A DNA stretch of 64,000 nt from Terriglobia bacterium (GCA_020072815.1 JAIQGE010000004.1:176425-240424); one strand, 5' to 3'; counted from the first letter of the stretch, positions 8,584 through 17,526 are shown. Translations and numbers: made by a program. Notes: generated by a model not told the origin, from the letters alone.

Positions 8584-8610
8584 TCTTTTTTCCAGAGCTA
8601 AGGCTTCCAC
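8179..8610 (-). CDS. GxxExxY family protein (PD-(D/E)XK nuclease-like)
   Basis: A 143-residue protein with the name-giving motif GLLESAY at about residues 42-48. The PD-(D/E)XK-like core is a YRLDLLVEDLVVVEVKS-type stretch (Asp, then ExK). The family is widespread in Acidobacteria, Planctomycetes and cyanobacteria, and its function is not established. The first 20 residues (LTAKDAKAAKNENE) are encoded by the right arm of a family A repeat. The conserved domain begins just after, at ELSKLILDAAF. The ATG at 8610 lies inside the last codons of gcvPB, so the true start may be further in. The stop is followed within 10 bases by the left repeat arm. Confidence 0.8.
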   Translation of the reverse strand: MEALALEKRLTAKDAKAAKNENELSKLILDAAFRVHSAIGPGLLESAYEACLAYELRNEGLTVLTQVPLPLVYREVRLDVGYRLDLLVEDLVVVEVKSVDGLAAIHTAQVLSYLKLSTKKLGILINFNSLHLRDGIRRVVSGL

Positions 8611-10085
8611 CGCAGCACCGGCTTCCTCGCCGCCGCCGTTTCATCCAGGCGGGAGACGCGCGTGTTATGAGGCGCGGTCTTCACCATCTCCGGATCGTCC
8701 TGGCACTCGCGGGCGATGGCTTTCATGGCGTCAATGAACAAGTCCAGTTCTTCCAGCGATTCACTCTCCGTCGGCTCAATCATCAGCGCGCCGTGCACCA
8801 CCAGCGGGAACGACACCGTATAGGGATGGAAGCCGTAGTCAATCAGCCGCTTGGCGATGTCGCCGGTCTTGATGCCTTTTTCCGTCTGGATGTGGTCGCT
8901 GAAGACCACTTCGTGCATGGTAGGCGTGGCGTAAGGCAGGTCGTACGCGCCCTGCAGCTTTTTGCGAATGTAGTTGGCGTTCAGCACCGCGTCTTCCGTG
9001 GTCTGGCGCAGGCCGTCAGGACCGTTGGCCATGATGTAAGCCAGCGCGCGCACATGCATGCCAAAGTTGCCGTAGAACATGCGCACTCGCCCCACCGACT
9101 GCGGACGATCGTAGTCCAGCGCCAGCGTGCCGTCCGATTTCGCGACGACAACCGGCTTGGGCAGGAACGGCTCCAGTATCTTCTTGCAAGCCACGGGACC
9201 TGATCCCGGACCGCCGCCGCCGTGCGGCGTGGAAAAAGTCTTGTGCAGGTTCAGGTGCATCACGTCCACGCCAAAGTCACCGGGACGGGTCTTGCCGACG
9301 AGCGCATTCATGTTGGCGCCGTCCATGTACAGCAGTCCGCCTTTTTTGTGCAGGATCTCGGCGATCGTGTGGATCTCCTGCTCGAAAATCCCCAGCGTGT
9401 TGGGATTGGTCAGCATGAGCCCGGCGACGTCTTCATTCATCTGCGCCTCTAGAGACGCGATGTCCACCATGCCCTGCGCGTTGGATTTGAGGTTCTCCAC
9501 GGCGTAGCCGCAGATGGCCGCGGTGGCCGGGTTGGTGCCGTGCGCTGAATCCGGGATCAGGATCTTCTTGCGCGGATTGCCGCGCGACTTCAGGCACGCG
9601 TGGATCAGCAAGATGCCGGTCATCTCGCCGTGCGCGCCGGCCGCCGGCTGCAGCGTGATGGCGTCCATGCCGGTGATGTCCAGCAGGCAATCGGCCAGGG
9701 TCTTCATCACCCGCAGCGCGCCTTGGGCGGTCTTCTCCGGTTGATAAGGATGGGCTTCCGCCAACCCGCCCATGCGCACCACCACTTCATTCACGCGCGC
9801 GTTGTACTTCATGGTGCACGAGCCCAGCGGATACATGCCCAGATCAATCGCGTAGTTCCATGTGGAGAGACGCGTGAAGTGGCGGATGATCTCCATCTCG
9901 CTTACTTCCGGCATGTTGCCAAGGTCCTTGCGAGCGGCCGCGCCCAACGCCTTTTGCGGATCAACCGCCGGCACGTCCAGCGGCGCCAGACGATAGCCCC
10001 GCTTGCCCGGCGACGAGTTTTCAAAAATCAGGCCTTCATTCTGGCTGATGTGCCGCGTAGCTTTCTTGATGTCCTTATCGCTCAT
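8598..10085 (-). CDS. gcvPB: Glycine dehydrogenase (decarboxylating) subunit 2, P-protein C-terminal half
   Basis: PLP-dependent glycine decarboxylase half of the glycine cleavage system. It removes CO2 from glycine and passes the aminomethyl group to the lipoyl arm of GcvH. The PLP lysine is K282 in [16 protein letters not shown], the classic glycine-rich P-protein site. [11 protein letters not shown] and the MDGANMNA segment are also family motifs. Length (495) fits the subunit 2 family. Its ATG overlaps the gcvPA stop by 4 bases (ATGA). It is the last gene of the gcvT-gcvH-gcvPA-gcvPB operon. Confidence 0.95.
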   Translation of the reverse strand: MSDKDIKKATRHISQNEGLIFENSSPGKRGYRLAPLDVPAVDPQKALGAAARKDLGNMPEVSEMEIIRHFTRLSTWNYAIDLGMYPLGSCTMKYNARVNEVVVRMGGLAEAHPYQPEKTAQGALRVMKTLADCLLDITGMDAITLQPAAGAHGEMTGILLIHACLKSRGNPRKKILIPDSAHGTNPATAAICGYAVENLKSNAQGMVDIASLEAQMNEDVAGLMLTNPNTLGIFEQEIHTIAEILHKKGGLLYMDGANMNALVGKTRPGDFGVDVMHLNLHKTFSTPHGGGGPGSGPVACKKILEPFLPKPVVVAKSDGTLALDYDRPQSVGRVRMFYGNFGMHVRALAYIMANGPDGLRQTTEDAVLNANYIRKKLQGAYDLPYATPTMHEVVFSDHIQTEKGIKTGDIAKRLIDYGFHPYTVSFPLVVHGALMIEPTESESLEELDLFIDAMKAIARECQDDPEMVKTAPHNTRVSRLDETAAARKPVLRWKP

Positions 10086-11407
10086 TGGCCCACCGCCTGG
10101 ACTGCCGTATCAATCTGTTCTTTGCTGTTCAATTCCGTGCAGCACCACAGCGCGGCGTTGCCCAGCTCCGGGTAATACCGGGCGAGCGGGAACCCGCCTA
10201 TGATCTTCTTTTCCACCAGCCGGTCGTTAATTATTTTTGGGTCTTCCTTGGTCTGCACCACAAATTCATGGAAGCGCGGCGCGCCGCCGAAAAGGACTTT
10301 GCCCTTCCTCGCGAACTCACCTGCGGCGTAAGCTGCTTTGGACAGGTTTTGCGACGCCAACTCCTTCAAGCCTTCGCGCCCGTAAATCGTCATATAAATG
10401 GTGGCCATGGTCGCGATGAGCGCCTGGTTGGTGCAAATGTTGGACGTGGCCTTCTCGCGGCGGATGTGCTGCTCGCGCGTGGAGAGTGTAAGCACAAAGC
10501 CTCGCTTGCCGTTCTGGTCAACCGTCTGTCCCACCAGGCGGCCGGGGATCTGGCGGACGAATTTCTCTTTCGTCGCCAGCACTCCGGCGTAAGGTCCGCC
10601 GTAACCGAGCGGCACGCCGAACGATTGCGATTCCATGCTGACGATATCGGCTTCCACCGGCGGCTTGACCACGCCCAGGGACAGCGCCTCGGCAATGGAC
10701 ACCACCAGCAGCGCGCCCTTCTTGTGCACCAGATCGGCGACCGCCGCTACATCTTCAATCGTCCCAAAGAAATTGGGCGACTGGATGAGCACGCAGGCGG
10801 TATCACCGGTGATCTTCTTTTCCAGGTCGGCCAAATCTACGCGGCCGTTTTCCAGGTAGCCGAAGTCGCTCACCGGAAGCCCCTGGTGCTGCACGTAAGT
10901 ATTAATGACCTCGCGATACTCGGGGTGCACGGTGCGCGCCACCAGAGCAGATTTGCGTCCGGTCACGCGGACGGCCATCAACAACGCTTCCGCCGCGCCG
11001 GTGGACCCGTCATACATGGAAGCGTTGGCCACTTCCATGCCTGTGAGTTCGCAAATCATGGTCTGGAATTCAAAGATGGCTTGCAGTGTTCCCTGCGCGA
11101 TTTCCGGCTGGTACGGCGTGTAGGCGGTAAAGAACTCGCCGCGCGAGATGAGCGCGTCAATCACCACGGGACGGTAATGGCGGTACGCTCCCGCGCCTAG
11201 AAAAAACGCGTAGCCTTCCGCATTCTCCGCAGCGCGCGCGCGGAAATAGTCAATGATCTCTGACTCGCCCATCTGCCGCGGCACTTTCAGGTCGCGGCTG
11301 AGCCTGTATTGCGCCGGAATTGGCGAAAACAGTTCGTCGATGGACTTGATGCCGATGTCAGCCAGCATCTTCTCGCGGTCAGCAGGTGATTTGGGAAGAT
11401 AGCGCAT
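10082..11407 (-). CDS. gcvPA: Glycine dehydrogenase (decarboxylating) subunit 1, P-protein N-terminal half
   Basis: Non-PLP-lysine half of the split P-protein. It pairs with GcvPB to form the active decarboxylase. Recognisable segments include [15 protein letters not shown] at the start, the [18 protein letters not shown] region, and the [17 protein letters not shown] loop with a THE-less [25 protein letters not shown] end region. At 441 residues it is full length. It overlaps gcvPB by 4 bases. Upstream, a family C repeat pair fills the gap to gcvH, and no convincing Shine-Dalgarno sequence precedes the ATG because the repeat occupies that position. Confidence 0.95.
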   Translation of the reverse strand: MRYLPKSPADREKMLADIGIKSIDELFSPIPAQYRLSRDLKVPRQMGESEIIDYFRARAAENAEGYAFFLGAGAYRHYRPVVIDALISRGEFFTAYTPYQPEIAQGTLQAIFEFQTMICELTGMEVANASMYDGSTGAAEALLMAVRVTGRKSALVARTVHPEYREVINTYVQHQGLPVSDFGYLENGRVDLADLEKKITGDTACVLIQSPNFFGTIEDVAAVADLVHKKGALLVVSIAEALSLGVVKPPVEADIVSMESQSFGVPLGYGGPYAGVLATKEKFVRQIPGRLVGQTVDQNGKRGFVLTLSTREQHIRREKATSNICTNQALIATMATIYMTIYGREGLKELASQNLSKAAYAAGEFARKGKVLFGGAPRFHEFVVQTKEDPKIINDRLVEKKIIGGFPLARYYPELGNAALWCCTELNSKEQIDTAVQAVGQ

Positions 11408-11409
11408 AG

Positions 11410-11568
11410 TGAATTGGGTAAATGACTAATTTGGTAAATGGGTAAATTTGGGTGATTCGGCAATTGAATCATCGGGCAGCTGAGTAATACCGTTTTCGGG
11501 CTCGCAGCAGAGGGCCTTGCTTGGCCCACTGCAAAATTACCCAATTACCAAATTACCCAATTACCAAT
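11410..11568. repeat. Family C inverted repeat pair
   Basis: The left arm (about 11410-11470) is built of units like GGTAAAT and TTGGGTGATT. The right arm (11531-11568) consists of repeated AATTACCCA and AATTACCAA units. They face each other across about 60 bases between gcvPA and gcvH. The left arm reaches to within 3 bases of the gcvPA start. Confidence 0.75.
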
Positions 11569-11574
11569 CTCTTT

Positions 11575-11958
11575 TTACTTCTCTTCCGCCACGTACTTCT
11601 CATAGTCGTCCGCGGAGAGCAACGCGTTGACTTCGCCTGGATTGGAAAGCTCGATCTTGATCATCCAGGCGGCGTGCGCATCCTTGTTCACATTCTCCGG
11701 AGTCTGATTGAGCGCGTCATTGACGGCCGTCACCTTGCCGGAAGCCGGCGCGTAAAGTTCAGACACAGCCTTCACCGACTCCACCGTCCCGAAGCTTTTG
11801 CCCTGTTGCAACTGTGCGCCGACCTTGGGCAGTTCGACAAAAACGATGTCGCCCAGCGCTTCCTGGGCGTGGCTGGTGATGCCCACCGTGCCGGCGTTGC
11901 CGCTCACTTGGATCCACTCGTGCTCTTTGGTGTACTTGTAATCTTTGGGATATGCCAT
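11575..11958 (-). CDS. gcvH: Glycine cleavage system H protein
   Basis: Lipoyl carrier that shuttles the aminomethyl group between the P, T and L proteins. It is 127 residues long with the typical HEWI start region and GITSHAQEALGDIVFVELP core. The lipoylated lysine is K63 in ESVKAVSELYAP. The gene follows gcvT in the operon after about 250 bases of repetitive non-coding sequence, and precedes gcvPA after a family C repeat pair. Confidence 0.96.
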   Translation of the reverse strand: MAYPKDYKYTKEHEWIQVSGNAGTVGITSHAQEALGDIVFVELPKVGAQLQQGKSFGTVESVKAVSELYAPASGKVTAVNDALNQTPENVNKDAHAAWMIKIELSNPGEVNALLSADDYEKYVAEEK

Positions 11959-11965
11959 GTCTTCT

Positions 11966-12168
11966 CTCTAGGGCTCCGCAGCTTAGCTGCTTCGCCCTCG
12001 TGCTGCGTTCGCGCGGGTCAGCGCTCTCTCCGCACTTCACCCGCTCTCCAGGGCTCCGCTGCTTGCCTGCTTCGCCCTCATGCTCCTTGGGGCCCCCGAC
12101 GGGCCCGCTGTTGGCCCGTTGGGGCGGTTTTCGCGCGGGATGAGCGCTCACTCCGCATTTCACCCGGC
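11966..12168. repeat. Degenerate direct duplication between gcvT and gcvH
   Basis: A segment beginning GGGCTCCGCAGCTTAGCTGC (about 11968-12050) recurs in a lengthened, diverged form at about 12054-12168 (GGGCTCCGCTGCTTGCCTGC). Both copies carry TTCGCGCGGG followed by a GCGCTCNCTCCGCA section and CACTTCACCCG-like ends. A GC-rich insertion with CCCGACGGGCCCG separates the halves of the second copy. There is no gene here. On the minus strand the copies form the leader region of gcvH. Confidence 0.6.
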
Positions 12169-12205
12169 TTATTTTTGCCCTGCTCCCAACAACGTCACAC
12201 GACTT

Positions 12206-13348
12206 CTACGCCTTCTTCGCGCGCTTGTAAAACGGGGTTGGCGCCACTTTGCACTTCACCTTCTGGCCGCGGATCTCCACAAAAACTTCGTGGTCCAGCG
12301 CCGAATGCTGCGACGGGACGTAGGCCAGAGCAATGTTCTTTTTCAAAAACGGAGCGTACGATCCGCTGGTCACGTAGCCGATCTCCGCGCCGGCGGCGTC
12401 AAAAACTTTGTAGCCATCGCGCGGAATGCCGCGGTCCACCGCTTCCAGCCCCACCAGCGTTCGCTTCAGTCCGGCGGCTTTGGCCTTTTCCAGCGCCGCG
12501 CGTCCGATGAAGTCGCCTTTGTCCATTTTGCAGAAACGGTCCAGGCCGGCTTCCCAGACGTTGATGGTGTCTGAGATTTCGTGGCCGTAGAGCGCCATGC
12601 GGCCTTCCAAGCGCAGCGTGTTGCGCGCCCCCAGTCCGCAGGGTATCGCGCCAAATGGGTTTCCGGCTTCCATCACTTCATTCCAGACACGCTCGCTGGT
12701 CGGGACGTCCGACGGCACGTAAATCTCAAAGCCATCTTCCGCGGTGTATCCGGTGCGGGCGATCATGGTGTTGGGCAGCCCGCAGACCGTGCCGTGCTTG
12801 AACCAGTAGTTTTTCATCTGCGAGAGGTCAACGTTGACCAGCTTCTGCAAGGTGGCTTCGGCCTTGGGACCCTGGATGGCGATTTGCGTGTAGTAGTCGC
12901 CCACATCGTCCGCGTGGCAGCGAAAGCGGCTTACGTTCTTCTTGACCCAGCCGTAATCTTTTTCCCGCGTGCCGGCGTTGATCACCAGCAAGTAATCGTT
13001 CTGGCCCAGCTTGTGGACGATCACGTCGTCTACGAACGTGCCTTCCGGGTACAGCAACGCCGAGTAGTGCGCCTGGCCTTCCTGCAGCTTGGACGCATCG
13101 TTCATGCTGATCCACTGCGTGGCGGCCAGCGCGTCCGGCCCGCGCAGCAGGATATCGCCCATGTGGGAAACGTCAAACAGCCCCACGCCGGTGCGGACGG
13201 CCAGGTGTTCCTTCATCAGGCCGCCGGTCGCGGGATACTCCACCGGCATGTCCCAGCCGCCAAAGTCCACCATCTTGGCGCCCAGCCGCCGGTGCAGAGC
13301 GTTGAGCGCAGTCTTCCGGAGCGTCTGGCCTTCCACGGTTGAGGACAA
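12206..13348 (-). CDS. gcvT: Glycine cleavage system T protein (aminomethyltransferase)
   Basis: Transfers the one-carbon unit from aminomethyl-GcvH to tetrahydrofolate and releases ammonia. Family landmarks include LRKTALNALHRRLGAKMVDF at the N-terminus, a GLFDVSHMGDI motif and GYTAEDGFEIYVP. The C-terminal barrel has GYVTSGSYAPFL and ends VKCKVAPTPFYKR. The frame is open back to an ATG at 13477, but those extra 43 residues are not conserved. A TTG at 13348 has GGAAGGG about 9 bases upstream, and a GTG lies at 13336. Either is more likely than the ATG. It is the first gene of the gcv operon. I looked for a glycine riboswitch upstream and could not support one. Confidence 0.93.
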   Translation of the reverse strand: MSSTVEGQTLRKTALNALHRRLGAKMVDFGGWDMPVEYPATGGLMKEHLAVRTGVGLFDVSHMGDILLRGPDALAATQWISMNDASKLQEGQAHYSALLYPEGTFVDDVIVHKLGQNDYLLVINAGTREKDYGWVKKNVSRFRCHADDVGDYYTQIAIQGPKAEATLQKLVNVDLSQMKNYWFKHGTVCGLPNTMIARTGYTAEDGFEIYVPSDVPTSERVWNEVMEAGNPFGAIPCGLGARNTLRLEGRMALYGHEISDTINVWEAGLDRFCKMDKGDFIGRAALEKAKAAGLKRTLVGLEAVDRGIPRDGYKVFDAAGAEIGYVTSGSYAPFLKKNIALAYVPSQHSALDHEVFVEIRGQKVKCKVAPTPFYKRAKKA

Positions 13349-13571
13349 GCTTGGTTTCCCTTCCAGCAAAATTGTGATCAGGAGACAAGGGCCCGCCGCC
13401 GGGCCGTAAGCAACCTTGTAGGTTAACATCGGCGTTTTGCGGGGGTCAATGAAGGCCGCGAGAAGATCAAGCGGCAAGCAGGGGCCGCTGGCCGACTGAA
13501 AGCTTTGTCGCTGAAGGTCTCAGCACGAACGGCGTATTGCCCGCTGCTCCAAATCGAGGTAATCTCCGCGT

Positions 13572-13748
13572 ATGCCCAAGGATTTCATCTGCGCGGTTTG
13601 CGACCAGGTGGAGCGGCGCTGCTCCTGCACCAAGTACTGCATCCTCTGCCGCGGATACTACGACGTCCGCCTGTGCGAAGACGGCCAGTACTATTGCCGT
13701 CCCTGCCGCGAGTCTTGCGACCTGCAAGCCCAGTACCAAATTGAGTAA
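13572..13748 (+). CDS. 58-residue zinc-ribbon-like protein
   Basis: A short open frame starting MPKDFICAVCDQVERRCSC and ending QAQYQIE. Ten cysteines lie in CxxC-like or paired arrangements (CAVC, CSC, CILC, CRPC plus further Cys), which strongly suggests one or two zinc-binding knuckles. A GAGG lies 12 bases before the ATG. The stop codon lies inside the left arm of a family C repeat. It reads away from gcvT on the other strand and is followed by the endonuclease III-like gene. I do not recognise a named family. The cysteine spacing makes a real protein likely. Confidence 0.6.
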   Translation: MPKDFICAVCDQVERRCSCTKYCILCRGYYDVRLCEDGQYYCRPCRESCDLQAQYQIE

Positions 13749-13866
13749 TCGGGAAATCTGGTAATTTGATAATTGATGCGACGCCCCTCAGCCTCTCAAT
13801 TACCCGATTACCCGATTACCCAATTACCCAATCTTCTCCGTGCCTCCGTGTCTCCGTGGTGAATCA
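13740..13866. repeat. Family C inverted pair followed by a family B copy
   Basis: The left C arm at about 13740-13772 (GAGTAATCGGGAAATCTGGT) faces the right arm at 13795-13833 (ATTACCCGATTACCCGATTA). A single reverse-orientation B copy (CCGTGCCTCCGTGTCTCCGT) follows at 13836-13866. The B copy ends in GTGGTGAAT, which supplies the apparent start codon of the next gene. Confidence 0.75.
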
Positions 13867-14662
13867 ATCCGCCGAGATCGTCCACTACTACGGGCGCCTG
13901 CTCCTTCGCTGGGGTCCGCAGAACTGGTGGCCGGCCGAGTCGCGGCTGGAAGTAATCGTGGGCGCCTACCTGACGCAAAACACCAACTGGAGCAACGTGG
14001 AAAAAGCCATCGCCAATTTGCGCCGCGCGCGCGTGCTCAGCGTGAAGGGTCTGCGCGAGATTCCATTGGCGCGGTTGCAAAAGCTGGTGCGGCCGTCCGG
14101 CTATTTCCGGCAAAAGGCGCAGAAGCTGAAGACGTTCATCCGCTATCTTGACGAGAATTACGGCGGCTCACTGGATCGCATGTTCGCCCAGCCCACAGAA
14201 AAACTCCGCGCAGAACTGCTGGCGCTCAACGGCGTGGGCCCGGAGACGGCGGATTCCATTTTGCTCTATGCCGGCAACCATCACGTGTTTGTGGTGGACG
14301 CCTACACCCACCGCGTCTTCGAACGCCACGGCATCATTCCGGCAAAAGCGAAGTATGAAGAGATTCGTCTGCTGGTGGAGCAGGAGATCAGCGGCGGCGT
14401 GCCGGATCCGATGGTGATGGCGGAGCAGGAGGGCGCTGGCGCGAAACCGGAATCTCTGGCGGTCCATCCACAAGGGAATGATCTGCAAGGGAATGACCCG
14501 CGCCATCCCGTTTCCCGCATCAGCAGCGCGGCGCGCAGCGAACTCGCCCAGCATTACAACGAACTGCACGCGCTGATCGTGCGGGTCGGGAACCAGTATT
14601 GCCGCAAGACGGCGAAGTGTGAAGAGTGCCCGCTAAAGGAGTTTCTGCCGCGTAAGGTTTGA
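13859..14662 (+). CDS. Endonuclease III-like HhH-GPD DNA glycosylase
   Basis: Base-excision repair glycosylase of the endonuclease III superfamily. It shows the helix-hairpin-helix LNGVGPETADSILLYA and the catalytic aspartate in VVDAYTHRVF. The early motif VGAYLTQNTNWSNVEKAI is typical of the HP0602-like subgroup. The C-terminal iron-sulfur loop has three cysteines (YC, then CEEC) but the usual fourth is absent, so the cluster may be lost or completed otherwise. A low-complexity insert lies at about residues 185-220. The frame extends upstream to an ATG at 13766, but that stretch is translated repeat. The GTG at 13859 (or 13856), inside the B repeat, precedes the conserved NQSAEIVHYYGRLL. Confidence 0.85.
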   Translation: MNQSAEIVHYYGRLLLRWGPQNWWPAESRLEVIVGAYLTQNTNWSNVEKAIANLRRARVLSVKGLREIPLARLQKLVRPSGYFRQKAQKLKTFIRYLDENYGGSLDRMFAQPTEKLRAELLALNGVGPETADSILLYAGNHHVFVVDAYTHRVFERHGIIPAKAKYEEIRLLVEQEISGGVPDPMVMAEQEGAGAKPESLAVHPQGNDLQGNDPRHPVSRISSAARSELAQHYNELHALIVRVGNQYCRKTAKCEECPLKEFLPRKV

Positions 14663-14674
14663 TGGGGATTGCTG

Positions 14675-14753
14675 TCGATTTGGGTGATGGTTCAGGGTTA
14701 TCGCGGCATTCCGATCACCCGATCACCGGATCTCCCGATCACCCGATTTGGCT
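14675..14753. repeat. Family C variant repeat (GATCACCCGATCACC type)
   Basis: A left part with TTGGGTGATGG faces a right part with CCGATCACCCGATCACC and CCCGATCACCCGATT, forming an imperfect inverted pair just after the glycosylase gene. The right part lies in the gap before the 3' end of the minus-strand secreted protein gene. Confidence 0.6.
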
Positions 14754-14789
14754 CACTCCGGCCAGATCCCCCGCGCCCTCTTAAGTCGT

Positions 14790-15434
14790 CTACCACACGG
14801 TTTCCTTGGGGCACGCCGGTAACTCTTCTTTGCTGTCGGATGCAACCTTGCAACCTGTGATCGCAGCGGCGAGGTTGGTCAAGACACTTTCGTCCTTGGC
14901 GAGACGGTCCTGCGCGGTCTGCAGGCTCACCAACAATACGTTGCGGCCAGAACCATAAATCGCCATCAGCACGACTCGCACTTTGTCTCCCGACATGCCA
15001 GACCGGCAGGTGATTGCCGGCTGGTCAAACAGCTTGGATTTCGTTGAGACCTCAGGCTGGGGACAAAATTGGCGGGCCAGTTCCTCAGACGAGCGCGGCG
15101 CCGAAATGTGGCCGTCGTAATTGTCATAGCGGCCCGCGTTCGCGAGGTAGTGGACAGTAATGGAAGGCACAGATCCTAAAGGAACGCGAATCGCTGAAGA
15201 TGTGCTTTGCGTGTCTAAGCAGCCCGAAGGCGGCTCAAGAAACAGCACCGTACCTTCCTCTGATCCGGACCAATTCCTTGGCAAGGGACAGATGCTCAGT
15301 CCCGCGGGAACTTTCATCACCAGCCCAAACTTCCGGCTCACGTAAATCTGTGGGGCCGGCTTCGGGGGATGAGAGGGCGGCTGCCCCTGAAGCGGGCCGA
15401 ATATCGCGGCGACCAGCAATAGAATTGTCTTCAT
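14790..15434 (-). CDS. Secreted protein, unknown function
   Basis: A 214-residue protein with a clear signal peptide (MKTILLLVAAIFGPLQGQ), then a proline-rich stretch and a compact domain. Several cysteines (near residues 49, 72, 128, 145, 193 and 208) could form disulphides in an oxidising compartment. No family motif is recognised. It stands 30 bases downstream of the amidohydrolase gene on the same strand, so co-transcription is possible. Confidence 0.65.
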   Translation of the reverse strand: MKTILLLVAAIFGPLQGQPPSHPPKPAPQIYVSRKFGLVMKVPAGLSICPLPRNWSGSEEGTVLFLEPPSGCLDTQSTSSAIRVPLGSVPSITVHYLANAGRYDNYDGHISAPRSSEELARQFCPQPEVSTKSKLFDQPAITCRSGMSGDKVRVVLMAIYGSGRNVLLVSLQTAQDRLAKDESVLTNLAAAITGCKVASDSKEELPACPKETVW

Positions 15435-15464
15435 GGTTCTCTGTGTTGGTTTGGGCTGTTCATT

Positions 15465-16319
15465 CTAGCTGGGCCAGATCCCCAGTGCCGTCTTGCTCAG
15501 AATTTGCTCTTTCACCGCTGCCGGCAGATGCAACGCCCGGAACTGGTCCAGGTTCTGCTCGATGGTAGGGACGCCCGGGCTGGGAAAGTCCGTGCCGAAC
15601 AGCGTTTTGTGCGCAATCTCTTCCAGCCGCGGAAAATAAGTCAACAACAGCTTGGGCGGGATGCCGCTGATGTCCAGGTGCACGTTGCGGTGGCGTCGCA
15701 ATAGAAAAAACGCCGTCTGCATCCATATCGGACGTCCGCCGTGGGCCATGAGAATCTTGAGCTTGGGAAAATCCACGGCTACGTCGTCCAGGTAGATGGG
15801 GTCGCCGTACTTGTTGCGCGCCGCCGGGAAAATGGACGTCCCCGTATGCACCATCACCGGAATGCCGTTGGCCTCTGCGCCGCGATAGATGATTTCCAAT
15901 TCTTTCACGCCGCTCATGTAGTCGTTGGCGTAGAGCAACTGGTGCGGCGGATGGATCTTGATCAGCTTGATGCCCAGGCGCACCAGCTCGTCCATGTCTT
16001 TCTGCACGTTCAAGCTGTGCCGGGGATGCACGCTGCCGCAGGGGATCAGCCGGCGCGGGTCCTCCTTGCAGTAATTGGCCACCCACGGGTTCACCTCATG
16101 GGTGAAGCCCATGGTCTCCGGCGCCACATAATTAATGAGCACCGCGCGTTCGACGCCGATGGAATCCAGATACTTGAGCAGCGCCTTAGGCGAGCGGCAG
16201 TACTCTAGGACGTCGTCATAGTGGCCGCGGGCCTTCTTCATCACCTCAAGCGGCCCGGCCTTGAACATCTCAACCGGTTGGATGTGGATGTGGCAGTCAG
16301 TGATTAGCATTTGTTCCAA
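15465..16319 (-). CDS. Metal-dependent amidohydrolase (amidohydrolase_2 family)
   Basis: A TIM-barrel amidohydrolase/decarboxylase of 284 residues. Metal-site motifs are HIHIQP near the N-terminus (HxH), KIHPPHQ, VHTGTS, MAHGG and GTDFPSP (Asp). The family includes aminocarboxymuconate-semialdehyde decarboxylase-like and lactone hydrolase enzymes, and the substrate cannot be read from the sequence. Two start codons (16319 and 16310) are possible and neither has a strong ribosome site. It lies downstream of the molybdenum hydroxylase genes, separated by a 220-base block of B, D and E repeats, so it may or may not belong to that pathway. Confidence 0.8.
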   Translation of the reverse strand: MEQMLITDCHIHIQPVEMFKAGPLEVMKKARGHYDDVLEYCRSPKALLKYLDSIGVERAVLINYVAPETMGFTHEVNPWVANYCKEDPRRLIPCGSVHPRHSLNVQKDMDELVRLGIKLIKIHPPHQLLYANDYMSGVKELEIIYRGAEANGIPVMVHTGTSIFPAARNKYGDPIYLDDVAVDFPKLKILMAHGGRPIWMQTAFFLLRRHRNVHLDISGIPPKLLLTYFPRLEEIAHKTLFGTDFPSPGVPTIEQNLDQFRALHLPAAVKEQILSKTALGIWPS

Positions 16320-16527
16320 CGTCCCGAACGCAGTGAGGGAGCCCTATAGACTCGAAAACCGTCTTCATCGGAGCACAGGCCCTTAGCCGTTGGCCATTGG
16401 CCTTTAGCAAAAGCAGATTCCTCACCTTCGGTTCGGAATGACAACTCTAAATCCTCTTTGAAACGCGCTCTCGGCGTTCTCTGCGGTGAATTTCTTCCTC
16501 GGTGTCTCCGTGCCTCCGTGGTGAATC
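16318..16527. repeat. Composite block of family E, D and B repeats
   Basis: An E copy (GTCCCGAACGCAGTGAGGGA) lies at 16318-16348, a D copy (TTAGCCGTTGGCCATTGGCC) at 16383-16412, and two tandem reverse B copies at about 16466-16527 ending CTCCGTGGTGAATCAGC. The block separates the amidohydrolase from the molybdenum hydroxylase FAD subunit. No gene lies within it. Confidence 0.7.
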
Positions 16528-16539
16528 AGCTGCAGCGGA

Positions 16540-17523
16540 CTATGAGGAGGACGCCGCCATCACCGCCCGCTTCGCGTACACCTTGACCATCTCGCGGCGA
16601 TATTCCGGCGTCAGTCCGGAAGTCGTGAGCGGTTTGGCGATCTTGGCGGCCAACTCGCCGACGGTCGTCGCGGAAGCCTCGTTGATCTTCTTGCCGATCA
16701 GCGCGCCTTCTGCACCGGGAACCAGCAGCGGCGCGGGATTCACCGCCGTCACCGCGACGCGCGCGGCTTCCACCGGGCCGCCATTCTGCTTGATCGCAAC
16801 GGCCACGCCGGCCAGCGGATAATCAATGGACCCGCGTACGCGCAGCTTCAAGTAACTGCCCTTCCATCCCTTGGTTGATTCCGGGAGGAACACGCGGGTG
16901 ATCATTTCATGCGGCTCCAAGCGCATGCGGGCATCGCCCACGTTGGTGTAAAAGTCCTTGATCAGCATGCGGCGCACGCCCACCGGCCCAACAATTTCCA
17001 GTTCGGCGTTCAGGCACAGCAGCGCCGGAGGCGTGTCCCCAGAGAACGTAGCCCAGCATTTCTTTCCGCCGGGAGCAACGTGGCAGAGATCGCCATCTTT
17101 CTTGATGCAAAATCCGCACGACCGCCGCCACTGCAGCGACTGGTTGTACCAGACGCAGCGTGTGTCCAGGCAGATGTTGCCGCCCAGCGTGCCCATATTG
17201 CGCAGGATGGGCGAGGCCACGGTCTTGACCGCTTCATGCAGCACGCGATAGTTGCGGCGAATGTACTCGGAGTCTTCAATGGCGGAAAGCGGCGTGAGTG
17301 CGCCAATCTCCACGCCCATGCCGGGCTGGACCTGGATGCCCTGCATTTCGTCAATGCCGCGGATGTCCATGACGTACTCGGGCGCAAACAGCTTCTGCTT
17401 CATCGAAGGCAGCAGATCCGTGCCGCCGGCCAGGATGCTCACGTGCGTGCTGTGCTCCAGCATGCAGGCCACGGCTTCATCAATGGTGCGCGGACGGAGA
17501 AGTTTGAATGCGGGTAAGGTCAT
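16540..17523 (-). CDS. FAD-binding subunit of a molybdenum hydroxylase, HcrB-like
   Basis: The 327-residue FAD subunit (molybdopterin dehydrogenase FAD-binding fold) of a xanthine oxidase-family enzyme. The N-terminal FAD motifs ILAGGTDLLPSMK and GTLGGNICLDTRC are intact. A cysteine-rich insert of about 40 residues follows (DTRC, then RRSCGFC, LC and KKC). This matches the extra [4Fe-4S] cluster loop of the 4-hydroxybenzoyl-CoA reductase beta subunit and is absent from ordinary xanthine dehydrogenase and CO dehydrogenase. It starts 3 bases after the VOC gene stop. Electron transfer from or to the 2Fe-2S subunit is expected. Confidence 0.85.
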   Translation of the reverse strand: MTLPAFKLLRPRTIDEAVACMLEHSTHVSILAGGTDLLPSMKQKLFAPEYVMDIRGIDEMQGIQVQPGMGVEIGALTPLSAIEDSEYIRRNYRVLHEAVKTVASPILRNMGTLGGNICLDTRCVWYNQSLQWRRSCGFCIKKDGDLCHVAPGGKKCWATFSGDTPPALLCLNAELEIVGPVGVRRMLIKDFYTNVGDARMRLEPHEMITRVFLPESTKGWKGSYLKLRVRGSIDYPLAGVAVAIKQNGGPVEAARVAVTAVNPAPLLVPGAEGALIGKKINEASATTVGELAAKIAKPLTTSGLTPEYRREMVKVYAKRAVMAASSS

Positions 17524-17526
17524 GGT

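Noticed and set aside
13350..13570. Glycine riboswitch upstream of gcvT
   Set aside because: The paired-aptamer consensus motifs could not be found on the minus strand.
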